Positions 1-10,192 of a stretch of DNA of 64,000 nucleotides are shown in pieces. Source of the DNA: Flavihumibacter fluvii (lineage in GTDB: Bacteria; Bacteroidota; Bacteroidia; Chitinophagales; Chitinophagaceae); NCBI RefSeq assembly GCF_018595675.2, contig NZ_CP092333.1, positions 1,450,001-1,514,000 on the forward strand, given 5' to 3'. The number at the start of each line of letters is the position of its first letter. Within the stretch, counting starts at the first letter, position 1. A model generated the notes under the pieces. The model ran no database searches and was not told where the DNA came from. It saw nothing but the letters and a program-made list of their open reading frames with translations. The position numbers and the translations under genes were made by a program.

Positions 1-2525
1 TTCTGTCGCCAGTTATAGTTCAATGAGGTATTGAACTCAAATTTCCTTGGTAATTGGATAGTTGTACTCAATTCATTATCAATTACCCAATACCTGGTAA
101 CCACATCTGGCCGGATAGATGACTTGCTGTTAGTATAAGATGGCCGGAATTCAAAATTGATGGAATACTTCTTTTCTTTTTCATACCACATACCCACATT
201 ACCCCCAAGGGTATAATAGGTATTGGTGTTCTTAATTTTATTGATATAATTATTGATCTTCCCGCCATTGGCACTTAAGCCTGAATTGATATTCAGTTTC
301 CATTTCTTTATCTGATACCAATATCCGGTATATAGGAAATAATCAATATTTCCATTAACATTTACAAACTGGTAAACCCTCCTTCCGAGGGAATCAACAA
401 AATCATTTCCACTAATAGCATTTTCAATCAGGTTCATCCCGATGTTCACATATACATTCCTGCTGGTCATCACTTTATAATCATTAAAAAACGTAGTGAA
501 ATTATGCCTGAATTCCTGTTTCAAATTTGGATTCCCCACCTGAATGTTCAGCGGATCTGTGTTCTCAGCAATTGGTTGGATTTGCTGCAATGTTGGTTGT
601 CGTGTACTGCCATTGTAAGCAAATCTCAATCCGCGCTGGGCACCCATCTTGAACCTGATACTGGCTTTCGGAAACAGGTTGATAAAATTGTATCGGAATG
701 TTGTATCCCTTGCTAGGTCGGTTTGTTTGAAATTTGCATTTGAAATATTTGATCCGAAATTTGCGGTTATCTTATCCCCATTGAACCTGAAGTTCATCCC
801 ACCGCTATGCGTGTTAAAATCGAAAGCATAATCACTGCTATACAATGGATCAAGCGTTTCATATTTTCCTGTATTATCCTTGTTAAATGAACTTTTAAGT
901 GCTTTACTATTATTGAACCGATAACCATAGTTCACTTCCACAAACCATTTTTTAGACAGTGGTTCAGTGTAAGAAATCTTACTATTCAGCGCGTTACTTT
1001 GAGAATAGTTGTCCTTTTTCTGGTCTGTGGTGTCACTCCTGAAATTTTCACCATCGACATTAAAGTAATTATTGATGGCTTTCAATTGTCCATCTGTCTG
1101 GTTATTATTGTATTGGTGTTCAAAGTTGATGGAGATTGTCCGTCCTTTCTTGGCAAACTTCTTGCGCCAGATAGCAGAAATACTGGACTGAGACTTTTCA
1201 CCTGTGGAGAATAGCCGGCGTACCTGGTCATTTACTTTTTGTTGGTCTTCATTAAGGGAATTGGAAATAAATTCTGATTCATTCCTGGCGCTAGCCAGGC
1301 TTCCTTTAACGGTAATTTTAAGGCTAGAAAGGGAATCTAATTTGAGATCGTAAAATCCATTCAACTGGTGCCTGGCATTTTGTGTATTTGTCTTTCGTAA
1401 CTGGTTGTTAAAATATAGGGTATCAGGAAGGATGTACTGGGAGGTGGTATTACCTTCATTCAGGATATCCTGCTTGTAATATTGATAGCTGCCGTTAATA
1501 TTCTTCTTATCGGCATTCCATTTATTAGAAAAATGGGCACCTGCGGTCCAGGCTTTGGGTAGGCCTTCCCCGTTATAACGCCCGCCCCAGGTATTGAATT
1601 CATCGCCTTCATTATAGGAAAAGAAATAGCCTTCTTCTTCATCAAACTCGAAATTGTCTCCACCACCGAATTTGTTGTTATCCTGCCAGTTTAATCCTGC
1701 TTTACCGGTATTCGCCATCGTACCGAACGCTGCAATTTTCCGTTTTCCTTTAAAAACGTTGATCATGGCCTCATTCTCAAAATAACCCGGGAGGCCACCG
1801 CCAATTTTGGCCTTGCCGAAATAGCCTTTTTTCCGGTCTTCTTTAAGTTGGAGATTGATGGTTTTCTGTTTTTCACCATCATCGATTCCGGTAAATGCGG
1901 CCTGATCGCTTTTCTTATCAAAAACCTGCACTTTATCAATAGCATCGGCCCTTAGGTTTTGCGTAACAACAGCGGGGTCATCACTAAAAAATTCTTCACC
2001 ATCTACAAGAACTTTCTGCACTTTCTCACCCTGGGCGGTGATTTCCCCTTTTTTATTCACCTGCAGACCAGGTAATCGTTTTAATAATTCTTCCACATTG
2101 GCCCCTTGCCGCACGGCAAAACTATCGGCCCTGAACTCAAGCGTATCGCCTTTCATTCGTATAGCGCCTATTTTCTGGGATACGATCACTTCCTCCAGTA
2201 AAACAGATTTTTTGATGAGGTTAATCTTTCCCAGGGGAAGGTCGGACCCGGTGGCGGTCAATTCATCAATAAAATCGGCAAACTTAGGATAAGAAACCAT
2301 AATGAGGAGTGGGCCGCTCTTATCCGTACTCAACTGAAAGCGACCGGTAGCATCCGTCCGGGTAAATTTCACTAAAACTGAATCCTTGGAAAGGAGGGAT
2401 ACAATTGCATTGGCCAGTGGCTTTTTCTCTGATGTATCTGCAACCTGCCCTGAAATCGAGGTAGTTTGTGCATGCAGAGAAGCGGCCAAAATGAGGCCCA
2501 GGATAAGGTTGGTTATTTTTCTCAT
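1..2525 (-). CDS. Outer-membrane beta-barrel receptor, TonB-dependent type (partial, 3' end outside window)
   Basis: My own reading of the minus strand gives an open frame from the ATG at 2525 to the left edge, about 841 codons with no stop, so the C-terminus lies outside the window. It begins with a signal peptide ending in SLHAQ near residue 20. A CarboxypepD_reg-like Ig fold follows (about 22-95), then a plug-like region (KLLVDGEEFF-like segment VLVDGEEFF), then alternating aromatic strands typical of a 22-strand barrel of the OMP_b-brl_3 kind. Such proteins sit in the outer membrane; the ligand cannot be told. No SusD partner is visible on this side. The family call is firm, the substrate unknown. 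Confidence 0.85.
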   Translation of the reverse strand, partial: MRKITNLILGLILAASLHAQTTSISGQVADTSEKKPLANAIVSLLSKDSVLVKFTRTDATGRFQLSTDKSGPLLIMVSYPKFADFIDELTATGSDLPLGKINLIKKSVLLEEVIVSQKIGAIRMKGDTLEFRADSFAVRQGANVEELLKRLPGLQVNKKGEITAQGEKVQKVLVDGEEFFSDDPAVVTQNLRADAIDKVQVFDKKSDQAAFTGIDDGEKQKTINLQLKEDRKKGYFGKAKIGGGLPGYFENEAMINVFKGKRKIAAFGTMANTGKAGLNWQDNNKFGGGDNFEFDEEEGYFFSYNEGDEFNTWGGRYNGEGLPKAWTAGAHFSNKWNADKKNINGSYQYYKQDILNEGNTTSQYILPDTLYFNNQLRKTNTQNARHQLNGFYDLKLDSLSSLKITVKGSLASARNESEFISNSLNEDQQKVNDQVRRLFSTGEKSQSSISAIWRKKFAKKGRTISINFEHQYNNNQTDGQLKAINNYFNVDGENFRSDTTDQKKDNYSQSNALNSKISYTEPLSKKWFVEVNYGYRFNNSKALKSSFNKDNTGKYETLDPLYSSDYAFDFNTHSGGMNFRFNGDKITANFGSNISNANFKQTDLARDTTFRYNFINLFPKASIRFKMGAQRGLRFAYNGSTRQPTLQQIQPIAENTDPLNIQVGNPNLKQEFRHNFTTFFNDYKVMTSRNVYVNIGMNLIENAISGNDFVDSLGRRVYQFVNVNGNIDYFLYTGYWYQIKKWKLNINSGLSANGGKINNYINKIKNTNTYYTLGGNVGMWYEKEKKYSINFEFRPSYTNSKSSIRPDVVTRYWVIDNELSTTIQLPRKFEFNTSLNYNWRQ

Positions 2526-2644
2526 AAACGGTTTTGGAACGCGATCCTGCAAAATCACGATAAAACCAGTCCGGACAAATAGTAGATGCCTTAATATATC
2601 GTTAAAGCATTAATTTTAATACAATTGTTTACAATTATACTACC

Positions 2645-4597
2645 ATGCCAACTCCAGTAACTCCCTACGAACTAGATAACTTTATAGATACCACCAAAAA
2701 AGTATGGAATTATTCCATCCTAACGGAAGAGGATATCCGCAATTATCAGCAGGGTACACATTATACCTTGTATAACAAGTTAGGATCACATTCTATCCAG
2801 GTCATGGAAAAATGGGGAATGTACTTTGCGGTATGGGCACCTAACGCCACCAGTGTTTCTGTAAAAGGGAACTTCAACGACTGGAAGAATTTTGACTACG
2901 AATTATATCCTCGTTGGGATAAGAGCGGCATTTGGGAAGGTTTTATACCCGGCTTCAAGTTAGGGGAAGTATATAAATACCATATCCAGGGATTTATGGG
3001 AATTGAAGCTGATAAAGGCGATCCATTTGCTAATTTCTGGGAGAAGCGGCCGCTGACAGCATCCATTACCTGGGACCTTCATTATGACTGGAAAGACCAG
3101 GGCTGGATGGAAACAAGGAAAAAACACAATTCCCTTGACGCACCCTGGAGCGTCTATGAAGTGCACCTCGCGAGCTGGATGCGACCTGATAAAAATGATG
3201 AAGAAGTATATAATTCCTATGAGGAGATAACTGCAAGACTCGTTCCCTATGTGAAAGAAATGGGGTTCACGCATGTAGAACTCATGCCTGTTATGGAGCA
3301 TCCTTTTGATGGCAGTTGGGGCTACCAGGGTACCGGATATTTTGCTCCGACATCCCGGTTTGGTTCACCCCAGGATTTCAAAGCTATGGTTGATGCATTC
3401 CATGCAGCAGGTATAGGGGTGATCCTGGATTGGGTGCCATCCCATTTCCCATATGATTCCCATGGCTTATTCATGTTTGATGGCACCCACACCTATGAAT
3501 ATGCTGATATGCGTAAGGGTTATCACCCTGATTGGAATTCATATATTTTCAATTATAAGCGGGGTGAGGTAAAATCATTTCTCATCAGCAGCGCCCGTTT
3601 CTGGCTGGACCATTTTCATATTGATGGAATAAGGGTGGATGCTGTTTCGTCAATGCTTAAATTGAATTATTCCCGTAATGCCGGTCAATGGGAGCCCAAC
3701 GAATTTGGTGGTGATGGCAACCTCGAGGCAATCGCCTTTATCAAAGACCTGAATGAAACCATTTACCGTGATTTTCCCGATGTTCAAACCATTGCTGAAG
3801 AAGCCACCGACTGGCCGGGCATATCCAAACCGACTTTTGAAGGCGGACTGGGTTTTGGTATGAAATGGATGATGGGTTGGATGCATGATACGCTCCGGTA
3901 TTTCAAACAGGATCCTATTTACCGGCAGTTCCAGCAAGACGCTTTAACGTTCAGTATGATGTATTACTATGATGAAAATTTCATGATGCCTTTGAGCCAT
4001 GATGAAGTGGTACATGGGAAAAGTCCTATGATTTACAAAATGCCGGGTGATGATTGGCAGAAATTTGCCAACCTTCGCCTGTTATACTCCTATATGTTTA
4101 CGCACCCGGGGGGGAAGCTGCTGTTCATGGGTGACGAATTTGGCTCTACGGTTGAATGGAACTATAAAAGTGAATTGCCCTGGGAATTATTAGAATATAC
4201 ATCGCACCAGGGTATGAAAAATTGTGTACGTGATCTCTGTCACCTGTTACGTAATCAACCGGCTATGTATGAAAAGCAGTTTGAAAAAGGCGGGTTCGAA
4301 TGGATTGACCTGGATCACAGGGCAGAGTCAGTGATAGTTTACCGAAGGAAGGGTTTAAAACCAGAAGATGACCTCCTGGTCATATTAAATATGACGCCGG
4401 AAGTTCGTCACGACTGGAAAGTAAAAGCATATGGTAAATCTGCCTGGACCGAGGTCTTTAACAGTAATTCCAGGGAGTACTGGGGCACAGGTGACATTTT
4501 TAATCCGGACATCAAGGTAATGCCGGTGGATAAAAACACCCATTTATTTGAAATAAACCTGCACCTCCCACCGTTAGGGGCTATTGTGCTGCGCTAA
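2645..4597 (+). CDS. glgB: 1,4-alpha-glucan branching enzyme GlgB
   Basis: Transfers alpha-1,4 glucan segments to make alpha-1,6 branches in glycogen. The 650-residue product has a CBM48 domain (about 37-125), then the GH13 TIM barrel and a C-terminal beta domain. The catalytic set is visible: nucleophile Asp332 in GIRVDAVSS, acid/base Glu385 in AEEATDWPG, and stabilising Asp453 in LSHDEVVHGKS. Spacing of 53 and 121 residues equals that of E. coli GlgB. It lacks the extra N1 domain of the 728-residue E. coli protein. No glgA or glgC lies next to it; the other glucan enzyme here is malQ, 6 kb downstream. The next gene starts 35 bases on and may be co-transcribed. Confidence 0.96.
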   Translation: MPTPVTPYELDNFIDTTKKVWNYSILTEEDIRNYQQGTHYTLYNKLGSHSIQVMEKWGMYFAVWAPNATSVSVKGNFNDWKNFDYELYPRWDKSGIWEGFIPGFKLGEVYKYHIQGFMGIEADKGDPFANFWEKRPLTASITWDLHYDWKDQGWMETRKKHNSLDAPWSVYEVHLASWMRPDKNDEEVYNSYEEITARLVPYVKEMGFTHVELMPVMEHPFDGSWGYQGTGYFAPTSRFGSPQDFKAMVDAFHAAGIGVILDWVPSHFPYDSHGLFMFDGTHTYEYADMRKGYHPDWNSYIFNYKRGEVKSFLISSARFWLDHFHIDGIRVDAVSSMLKLNYSRNAGQWEPNEFGGDGNLEAIAFIKDLNETIYRDFPDVQTIAEEATDWPGISKPTFEGGLGFGMKWMMGWMHDTLRYFKQDPIYRQFQQDALTFSMMYYYDENFMMPLSHDEVVHGKSPMIYKMPGDDWQKFANLRLLYSYMFTHPGGKLLFMGDEFGSTVEWNYKSELPWELLEYTSHQGMKNCVRDLCHLLRNQPAMYEKQFEKGGFEWIDLDHRAESVIVYRRKGLKPEDDLLVILNMTPEVRHDWKVKAYGKSAWTEVFNSNSREYWGTGDIFNPDIKVMPVDKNTHLFEINLHLPPLGAIVLR

Positions 4598-4632
4598 AAT
4601 CGCCGGCAGGTCATTTCATATTTACCGGTCCC

Positions 4633-5658
4633 ATGAAAAAGCTACTATTCACTGTATGTTGTTGCAGTTTAGCAACCTTCGTTATTGCTCAATCAGACAG
4701 CCTGAATCATTACCTGAAACTGGGTGAAGATGCCTTGTCAAGGGGTCAGGTGCTCCCTGCCTACCAGGCCTACAAACAAGCGGTATCTTTTGATGAAAAA
4801 AACCTGGAGGCTGCCAGGGGACTGGCATTTTCCGCCAAAGAACTTAGGTATGCTGCAATTGCACGGGAAAGTTATAAAAGGGTACTGGAACTGAAACCCA
4901 ATGATACCAGCGCTATCAACCAGCTGGCCCAATTGAATTTTGCGACCAGGCAATGGGCTGCTGCCATAGAAATGGCGAAGCGTTCCATAGCATTGGGAAT
5001 TGGTTCAAAAAATGAATGGGTGATCGCAAAATCCTATTATGAATTGGGTGAATTTGGCAGTTCGGTTGAATACCTTGAAAAAGCGTGGCGAAAAGACAGC
5101 AGCCTGGCAGATATTCCTTTTACCGCTGCAAGGTGCTATGTTGAAATGAGTAATTACCGAAAAGCTGCAGGCTGTTACGAACAGGCGCTCAGGCTTTCAC
5201 CAGACAATGAAACCTGGATGTATGAAACAGCTATGACTTATTCAGCTATTCCAGACGAAGCCAAAGCCATTCCCTGGTTTGAAAAAGCCATAGAGAAAGG
5301 CTATCCAAGAACAAAAGATGTGATAGAAAATATGGCGATCTCCTATATGGGGATCAAGTCTTATGATAAATGTCTCGCCCTTGTAAACGAGGTGTTACCC
5401 AGTAAACCGGAAGACCTTGAATTGTGGTACCTGTCGGGAGAAGCCAATTTCCGTTCGGGAAAGATTGATGCTGCCATTACCTGCTGGGATAAAATGTTAT
5501 CGATCGACAAGAACCAGGCCCGTGCCCTGTACATGATCGGTATTGCCTATATCAAAAAAGGTGATCCGGGTAAAGGTGAAAATCTTTGCGATAAAGCCAT
5601 TGCCATGGATCCCTCACTGTCCAGACTTAAAAACCAGCGATCCCAATTCGGACTCTAA
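4633..5658 (+). CDS. Secreted tetratricopeptide repeat protein
   Basis: The 341-residue protein has an N-terminal signal peptide (hydrophobic core after MKKLLF, ending near VIAQ at residue 20). The rest is built of about eight TPR-like helical pairs, with repeated A-x-x-x-Y-x-x-A/L and P-x-D/N patterns (for example LKPND, LSPDN, AMDPSLS). TPR arrays bind partner proteins; no catalytic motif is visible. It is periplasmic or outer-membrane associated by inference. It follows glgB by 35 bases on the same strand and converges on argS with an 18-base gap. Function unknown. Confidence 0.8.
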   Translation: MKKLLFTVCCCSLATFVIAQSDSLNHYLKLGEDALSRGQVLPAYQAYKQAVSFDEKNLEAARGLAFSAKELRYAAIARESYKRVLELKPNDTSAINQLAQLNFATRQWAAAIEMAKRSIALGIGSKNEWVIAKSYYELGEFGSSVEYLEKAWRKDSSLADIPFTAARCYVEMSNYRKAAGCYEQALRLSPDNETWMYETAMTYSAIPDEAKAIPWFEKAIEKGYPRTKDVIENMAISYMGIKSYDKCLALVNEVLPSKPEDLELWYLSGEANFRSGKIDAAITCWDKMLSIDKNQARALYMIGIAYIKKGDPGKGENLCDKAIAMDPSLSRLKNQRSQFGL

Positions 5659-5676
5659 TCCATTGTAAGAACGGGG

Positions 5677-7455
5677 TTACATTTTTTCAGGAACTTTTAT
5701 ACCCAGTAATTTCATCCCACTCCTGATAACATTTGCAGTCATCACAGCAATACGTAACCGCAATTCTTTTTTACTGGCCGATTCTGCTTTACTGATTGAA
5801 TGCTCAGTATAAAAAGAATTAAAAGTTTTAGCCAGGTGGTAGATATAATTTGCCAGGGCAGATGGATTATGTTCAATAGCTGACTGGCCAATCATTTCCG
5901 GATATTGCTCCAGTGTAACCAGTAATTTCTTTTCTAATGGTAGTAACACTGTGCCTTTGAAATCATTGTTATCAGTGGGTTGCTCTTTCCGCAGGATCGA
6001 TTTTATCCGGGCATGGGTATACTGAATAAATGGCCCGGTGTAGCCGTGGATATCAATTGATTCCTCCGGGTTAAAAATCATTTTCTTTTTCGGATCAACA
6101 CGCAACAAATAAAACTTAAGGGCACCTAATCCAATCGTATCATACAGTTCTTTTAACTCACCTGGAGTGAAGTCTTTTACTTTGCCCAATTCCTGTGTAT
6201 GGTGTTCTGCAATCCTAACCATTTCTTCAACAAGGTCATCAGCATCTACCACAGTGCCTTCGCGGCTTTTCATTTTCCCGGAAGGTAATTCTACCATGCC
6301 ATAGGAGAGGTGAAAGATGCCGGTTGCATTAGGCAATTCCAGTTTTTCAGCGATCAGTTTCAGTACCTTAAAATGGTAATTTTGTTCATCGCCTACAACA
6401 TAAATACTTTGGTCAATCTTATATTCCTCGTACTTCTGCTGCGCAAGGCCAATATCCTGGGTCATGTACACCGAAGTGCCATCTTTTCTTTGTACCAGTT
6501 TTTCATCAAGTCCATCAGCAGTGAGGTCAATCCAGACACTGCCATCATCTTTTTTAAAGAAAACTCCTTTTGCCAGGCCTTCCTGCACAGTCTTTTTACC
6601 CAACAGGTAGGTATTACTCTCATAATACGTGATATCGAAATCGCTACCGATTCGGTTATAGGTACTGGCAAACCCTTCATAAACCCAATTATTCATCGTT
6701 TTCCAAAGCTTCATCACTTCCGGGTCACCGGCTTCCCAATCGACCAGCATTTGCTGGGCTGCTTTCATGATAGGTGGTTCTTTTTCAGCTTGTTCCTTTG
6801 TAAGTCCGGCTGCGATACCTGCTTCGATCTCCGCTTTCAGGGCATCATTGAATTTTACATAATAGTCGCCCACAAAATGATCGCCTTTTTGTCCGGTTGA
6901 TGCAGGTGTTGCGCCATTTGCAAAACGCTGCCAGGCAATCATGCTTTTGCAGATATGGATACCACGATCATTTACAATGCAGCTTTTGATGACGTCATAA
7001 CCATTAGCCTGTAAAATTTGAGCGATGCTCCTACCCAGGAAATTATTACGTAAGTGGCCAAGGTGGAGGGGTTTATTTGTATTGGGTGAAGAGTACTCCA
7101 CCATTACTTTTTTGCCATTCCGAGGGGCAAGGCCAAAATCATGATCTGAATATGTTGAATGTAGAAATTCAATCCAGAATTGATCTCCGATTACCAGGTT
7201 CAGGAATCCCTTGATAATATTATAACTGGCAATAAATCCATGGCTATTGGCCACCAGATGGTCGCCCAAAGACTTTCCAAGTGTTTCCGGGGAAGTCTTT
7301 AAAGATTTGATGAGTCCGAATAAAACGACCGTGTAATCTCCTTCAAATTCAGGTTTAGTCTCATTGATTTGGAAGGCGCCCGGATCGGCCTGACCTGGAT
7401 ATGCCGCTTGAATGGCCGTTGAAACGAGTCGAACTATCTGCTGGGTGATTGCCAT
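5677..7455 (-). CDS. argS: Arginyl-tRNA synthetase
   Basis: Charges tRNA-Arg with arginine in the cytoplasm. The 592-residue product is of normal length. It has the Arg-S N-terminal additional domain (about 1-90), the class I Rossmann core with the HIGH-type motif HLGH at residues 131-134, the degenerate KMSKS region GKMKSREGT usual for ArgRS, and a C-terminal DALR anticodon-binding domain. The ATG at 7455 is only 17 bases from a TAnnTTTG box at 7473-7480. The gene is divergent from the GtrA-like gene and convergent with the upstream TPR gene. Confidence 0.97.
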   Translation of the reverse strand: MAITQQIVRLVSTAIQAAYPGQADPGAFQINETKPEFEGDYTVVLFGLIKSLKTSPETLGKSLGDHLVANSHGFIASYNIIKGFLNLVIGDQFWIEFLHSTYSDHDFGLAPRNGKKVMVEYSSPNTNKPLHLGHLRNNFLGRSIAQILQANGYDVIKSCIVNDRGIHICKSMIAWQRFANGATPASTGQKGDHFVGDYYVKFNDALKAEIEAGIAAGLTKEQAEKEPPIMKAAQQMLVDWEAGDPEVMKLWKTMNNWVYEGFASTYNRIGSDFDITYYESNTYLLGKKTVQEGLAKGVFFKKDDGSVWIDLTADGLDEKLVQRKDGTSVYMTQDIGLAQQKYEEYKIDQSIYVVGDEQNYHFKVLKLIAEKLELPNATGIFHLSYGMVELPSGKMKSREGTVVDADDLVEEMVRIAEHHTQELGKVKDFTPGELKELYDTIGLGALKFYLLRVDPKKKMIFNPEESIDIHGYTGPFIQYTHARIKSILRKEQPTDNNDFKGTVLLPLEKKLLVTLEQYPEMIGQSAIEHNPSALANYIYHLAKTFNSFYTEHSISKAESASKKELRLRIAVMTANVIRSGMKLLGIKVPEKM

Positions 7456-7472
7456 AATAATGTTGTGGGTTG

Positions 7473-7480
7473 CAAAAGTA
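7473..7480 (-). promoter_or_regulatory. -7 box of the argS promoter
   Basis: Read on the minus strand the octamer is TACTTTTG, a full match to the Bacteroidota housekeeping -7 consensus TAnnTTTG, 17 bases before the argS ATG. A clear -33 TTTG is not obvious. It stands back to back with the plus-strand box at 7488-7495, only seven bases apart. Confidence 0.6.
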
Positions 7481-7487
7481 ATAAGAA

Positions 7488-7495
7488 TATCTTTG
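7488..7495 (+). promoter_or_regulatory. -7 box of the GtrA-like gene promoter
   Basis: TATCTTTG is a full match to TAnnTTTG. The downstream ATG is only seven bases after the box, so transcription should start within a few bases of the start codon, giving an almost leaderless mRNA. This is inferred from box position alone. Confidence 0.55.
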
Positions 7496-7502
7496 CAGGC
7501 CT

Positions 7503-8012
7503 ATGTCCAACTGGTTAGTAAACGCAATCACCACGATAATAGATTTTTTTTACCCGCCCTTTAAGCGGTTTCTTCCTATTCAAACCTTTAGGTATATTGC
7601 CTGTGGTGGTGGAAATACATTCCTTGATATTTTCATTTATTACATCAGCTATAATTTTATCCTGCATAAGCAGGTGGTGCACCTGGGTATATTTCTTTTT
7701 GGAAAGGAATTAGCGGTACAACCGCATATCATGGCCTTTATCATGGCTTTTATTATCAGTTTTCCCACAGGTTTCTTTTTAATGCGAACGGTGGTATTTC
7801 ATGATTCCAACATTCGCGGACGGGTGCAATTATTCAGGTACATCCTTTTAGTCTCAGCATGTATACTCCTGAATTACATTTTTATCAAGCTATTTGTCGA
7901 AAAATTTGGTATTTACCCGACAATCGCTAAAATGCTCACGACCCTCATCGTGGTTAGCTTTAGTTACCTCGCCCAACGAAAATTCACCTTTAAAAAGCAT
8001 ATAGGGGAATAG
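7503..8012 (+). CDS. GtrA-like membrane protein
   Basis: The 169-residue protein has about four hydrophobic segments with the GtrA-family pattern: FRYIACGGGNT near residue 30 ahead of the first helix, a middle FIISFPTGFFLMR segment, and a C-terminal VVSFSYLAQRKFTFK signature. GtrA-family proteins are thought to flip polyprenyl-linked sugars for cell-surface glycosylation. No glycosyltransferase lies beside it. It is divergent from argS and ends 164 bases before dnaK. The ATG at 7503 fits the promoter box only seven bases upstream. Confidence in the family is good; the sugar is unknown. Confidence 0.82.
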   Translation: MSNWLVNAITTIIDFFYPPFKRFLPIQTFRYIACGGGNTFLDIFIYYISYNFILHKQVVHLGIFLFGKELAVQPHIMAFIMAFIISFPTGFFLMRTVVFHDSNIRGRVQLFRYILLVSACILLNYIFIKLFVEKFGIYPTIAKMLTTLIVVSFSYLAQRKFTFKKHIGE

Positions 8013-8060
8013 GGCAATTTGTCCATCTAACAGGTAAAAATTGGTTTGTTCACCATAAAT

Positions 8061-8136
8061 CTGTCAGTCCGCTGCCTTAAAACCTGCCATTTCTGCCATT
8101 TTTACACCTTAATACAGCATTGGCATATCAATTGAC
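8061..8136 (+). promoter_or_regulatory. Candidate sigma-54 promoter and upstream repeats of dnaK
   Basis: TGGCATATCAATTGAC at 8121-8136 fits the sigma-54 -24/-12 layout TGGCAC-N5-TTGC with exact spacing; the -12 C is replaced by A. Upstream are four short direct repeats: CTGTCA (8061), CTGCCT (8072), CTGCCA (8084) and CTGCCA (8093), which could be activator sites. The predicted start near 8146 leaves a 30-base leader before the dnaK ATG. No good TAnnTTTG box is present in the gap. Inference from pattern only. Confidence 0.45.
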
Positions 8137-8176
8137 TATCTAAGTATAATTCATTCACTAAAGGAAAATTAGACAT

Positions 8177-10078
8177 ATGGGAAAGATTATAGGAATTGAC
8201 CTGGGAACAACCAATAGTTGTGTATCTGTGATGGAAGGAAATGAGCCGGTGGTAATCGCCAACGATGAAGGCCGTCGTACGACCCCTTCTGTGGTTGCAT
8301 TCCTGAAAAACGGAGAGCGCAAGGTAGGTGACCCGGCAAAACGCCAGGCTATCACCAACCCGCAAAACACCATTACTTCGGTAAAACGTTTTATGGGTCG
8401 TCGATTTGACGAAGTAACTGAGGAGATCAGCCATTGGAGCTATAAAGTATCCAAAGGAGACAATAATACAGTTCGTATTGATATCGATGGCCGCCTTTAT
8501 ACGCCACAGGAAATCAGTGCCATGGTCCTTCAGAAAATGAAAAAAACTGCTGAAGATTACCTTGGTCAGGAAGTGACAGATGCGGTAATTACGGTTCCGG
8601 CATATTTTAATGATGCCCAGCGCCAGGCGACCAAGGAAGCCGGAGAAATAGCCGGATTGAATGTTCGCCGTATCGTAAACGAACCAACCGCAGCTGCATT
8701 GGCATATGGCCTTGATAAGAAAGGAAAAGACCAGAAAATTGCTGTATTTGACCTTGGCGGTGGAACATTTGATATCTCTGTACTCGAATTAGGTGATGGG
8801 GTATTCGAAGTGAAATCTACCAATGGTGACACCCACCTGGGTGGAGATGATTTTGATAAAGTGATCATGGACTGGATGGCCGATGAATTCAAAAAAGAGG
8901 AAAATGTGGACCTCCGTAAGGACCCTATGGCACTTCAGCGGTTGAAAGAAGCAGCTGAAAAAGCTAAAGTTGAATTGTCTTCTTCTTCAGAAACAGAAAT
9001 CAACCTGCCTTATATAACCGCAGTGGATGGTGTGCCGAAACACCTTGTAAAAAAATTAACCCGCGCGAAATTTGAGCAGATTGCAGACAAATTGTTTGAG
9101 CGCTGCCTGAAACCTTGTGAGCAGGCGCTGAAAGATGCCGGAATGAATATCTCACAGATCGATGAAGTGATTCTTGTGGGTGGTTCAACCCGGATTCCCA
9201 AAGTGCAGGAAATTGTAGAAAAATTCTTTGGGAAAAAGCCCAATAAGGGTGTTAATCCCGATGAGGTAGTAGCAGTTGGTGCTGGTATCCAGGGCGCGGT
9301 TCTTACCGGTGAAGTAAAAGATGTTTTACTGCTCGACGTAACACCGCTTAGCCTGGGAATCGAAACCATGGGTGGTGTAATGACCCGCCTTATTGAATCG
9401 AACACAACCATACCCACCAAGAAATCCGAGACTTTTTCCACTGCCAGCGATAACCAGCCGGGCGTTCAGATTCATGTGCTGCAGGGTGAGCGTCCAATGG
9501 CGTCCCAGAACAAGAGCCTGGGTATGTTCAACCTGAATGATATTCCGCCAGCACCTCGAGGTGTACCCCAGATTGAGGTTATTTTTGATATTGATGCCAA
9601 TGGTATTCTTCATGTAACAGCTAAGGACAAAGGAACAGGAAAAGAACAGAAAATCAGGATTGAAGCTGGATCTGGCCTGACCAAAGAAGAGATCGAAAAA
9701 ATGAAAGCTGAAGCGAAAGCCAATGAAGCTACGGATAAGGAAGCCCGTGAAAAAGTTGAAAAGATCAACCAGGCCGATAGCCTGATCTTCCAAACTGAAA
9801 AGCAATTAAAAGAATTTGGAGAAAAGATTCCGGCAGATAAAAAGGCTCCGATTGAAACTGCTCTCACTAAATTGAAGGAAGCACATAAAATGCAGGATGC
9901 AGCCGCTATTGATTCTGCTGTGACAGAAATGAACACAGCCTGGACAGCCGCTTCTGAAGAGATTTATAAGGCACAACAGTCTGCTGAAAGTCAACCTGGT
10001 GCTGACGGCGCTGCAGGGGCTCAAGCCGGGGCTACCAGTGAAAATGTTACCGATGCAGAGTTTGAAGAAGTAAAATAA
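8177..10078 (+). CDS. dnaK: Chaperone protein DnaK (Hsp70)
   Basis: ATP-driven chaperone that binds exposed hydrophobic segments of unfolded proteins in the cytoplasm, with DnaJ and GrpE. The 633-residue product is full length. Visible signatures are GIDLGTTNS at the N-terminus, FDLGGGTFD near 195, the [11 protein letters not shown] motif near 335 in the ATPase domain, the beta-sandwich substrate domain (about 390-505), the helical lid and the conserved acidic tail DAEFEEVK. dnaJ and grpE are not adjacent. A strong hairpin terminator follows at 10137-10160, so it is probably a single-gene unit. Confidence 0.99.
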   Translation: MGKIIGIDLGTTNSCVSVMEGNEPVVIANDEGRRTTPSVVAFLKNGERKVGDPAKRQAITNPQNTITSVKRFMGRRFDEVTEEISHWSYKVSKGDNNTVRIDIDGRLYTPQEISAMVLQKMKKTAEDYLGQEVTDAVITVPAYFNDAQRQATKEAGEIAGLNVRRIVNEPTAAALAYGLDKKGKDQKIAVFDLGGGTFDISVLELGDGVFEVKSTNGDTHLGGDDFDKVIMDWMADEFKKEENVDLRKDPMALQRLKEAAEKAKVELSSSSETEINLPYITAVDGVPKHLVKKLTRAKFEQIADKLFERCLKPCEQALKDAGMNISQIDEVILVGGSTRIPKVQEIVEKFFGKKPNKGVNPDEVVAVGAGIQGAVLTGEVKDVLLLDVTPLSLGIETMGGVMTRLIESNTTIPTKKSETFSTASDNQPGVQIHVLQGERPMASQNKSLGMFNLNDIPPAPRGVPQIEVIFDIDANGILHVTAKDKGTGKEQKIRIEAGSGLTKEEIEKMKAEAKANEATDKEAREKVEKINQADSLIFQTEKQLKEFGEKIPADKKAPIETALTKLKEAHKMQDAAAIDSAVTEMNTAWTAASEEIYKAQQSAESQPGADGAAGAQAGATSENVTDAEFEEVK

Positions 10079-10136
10079 TAACGTGAATGTTATGAGTAAA
10101 CATTGAACGGAAAACAATCATCGTGAAAAAATAAAA

Positions 10137-10160
10137 AATGCCCCGAAAATTCGGGGCATT
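10137..10160 (+). terminator. Rho-independent terminator of dnaK
   Basis: A perfect 10-base-pair stem (AATGCCCCGA with TCGGGGCATT) closes a four-base loop, preceded by an A run and followed by a T-rich tract. It lies 58 bases after the dnaK stop codon. Confidence 0.85.
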
Positions 10161-10192
10161 TGTATTATTTTCGCTTCAAATTTTTTGATTTC

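Noticed and set aside
9010-9441. Long minus-strand frames under dnaK
   Set aside because: They are antisense shadows of a strongly conserved gene and carry no recognisable domain.
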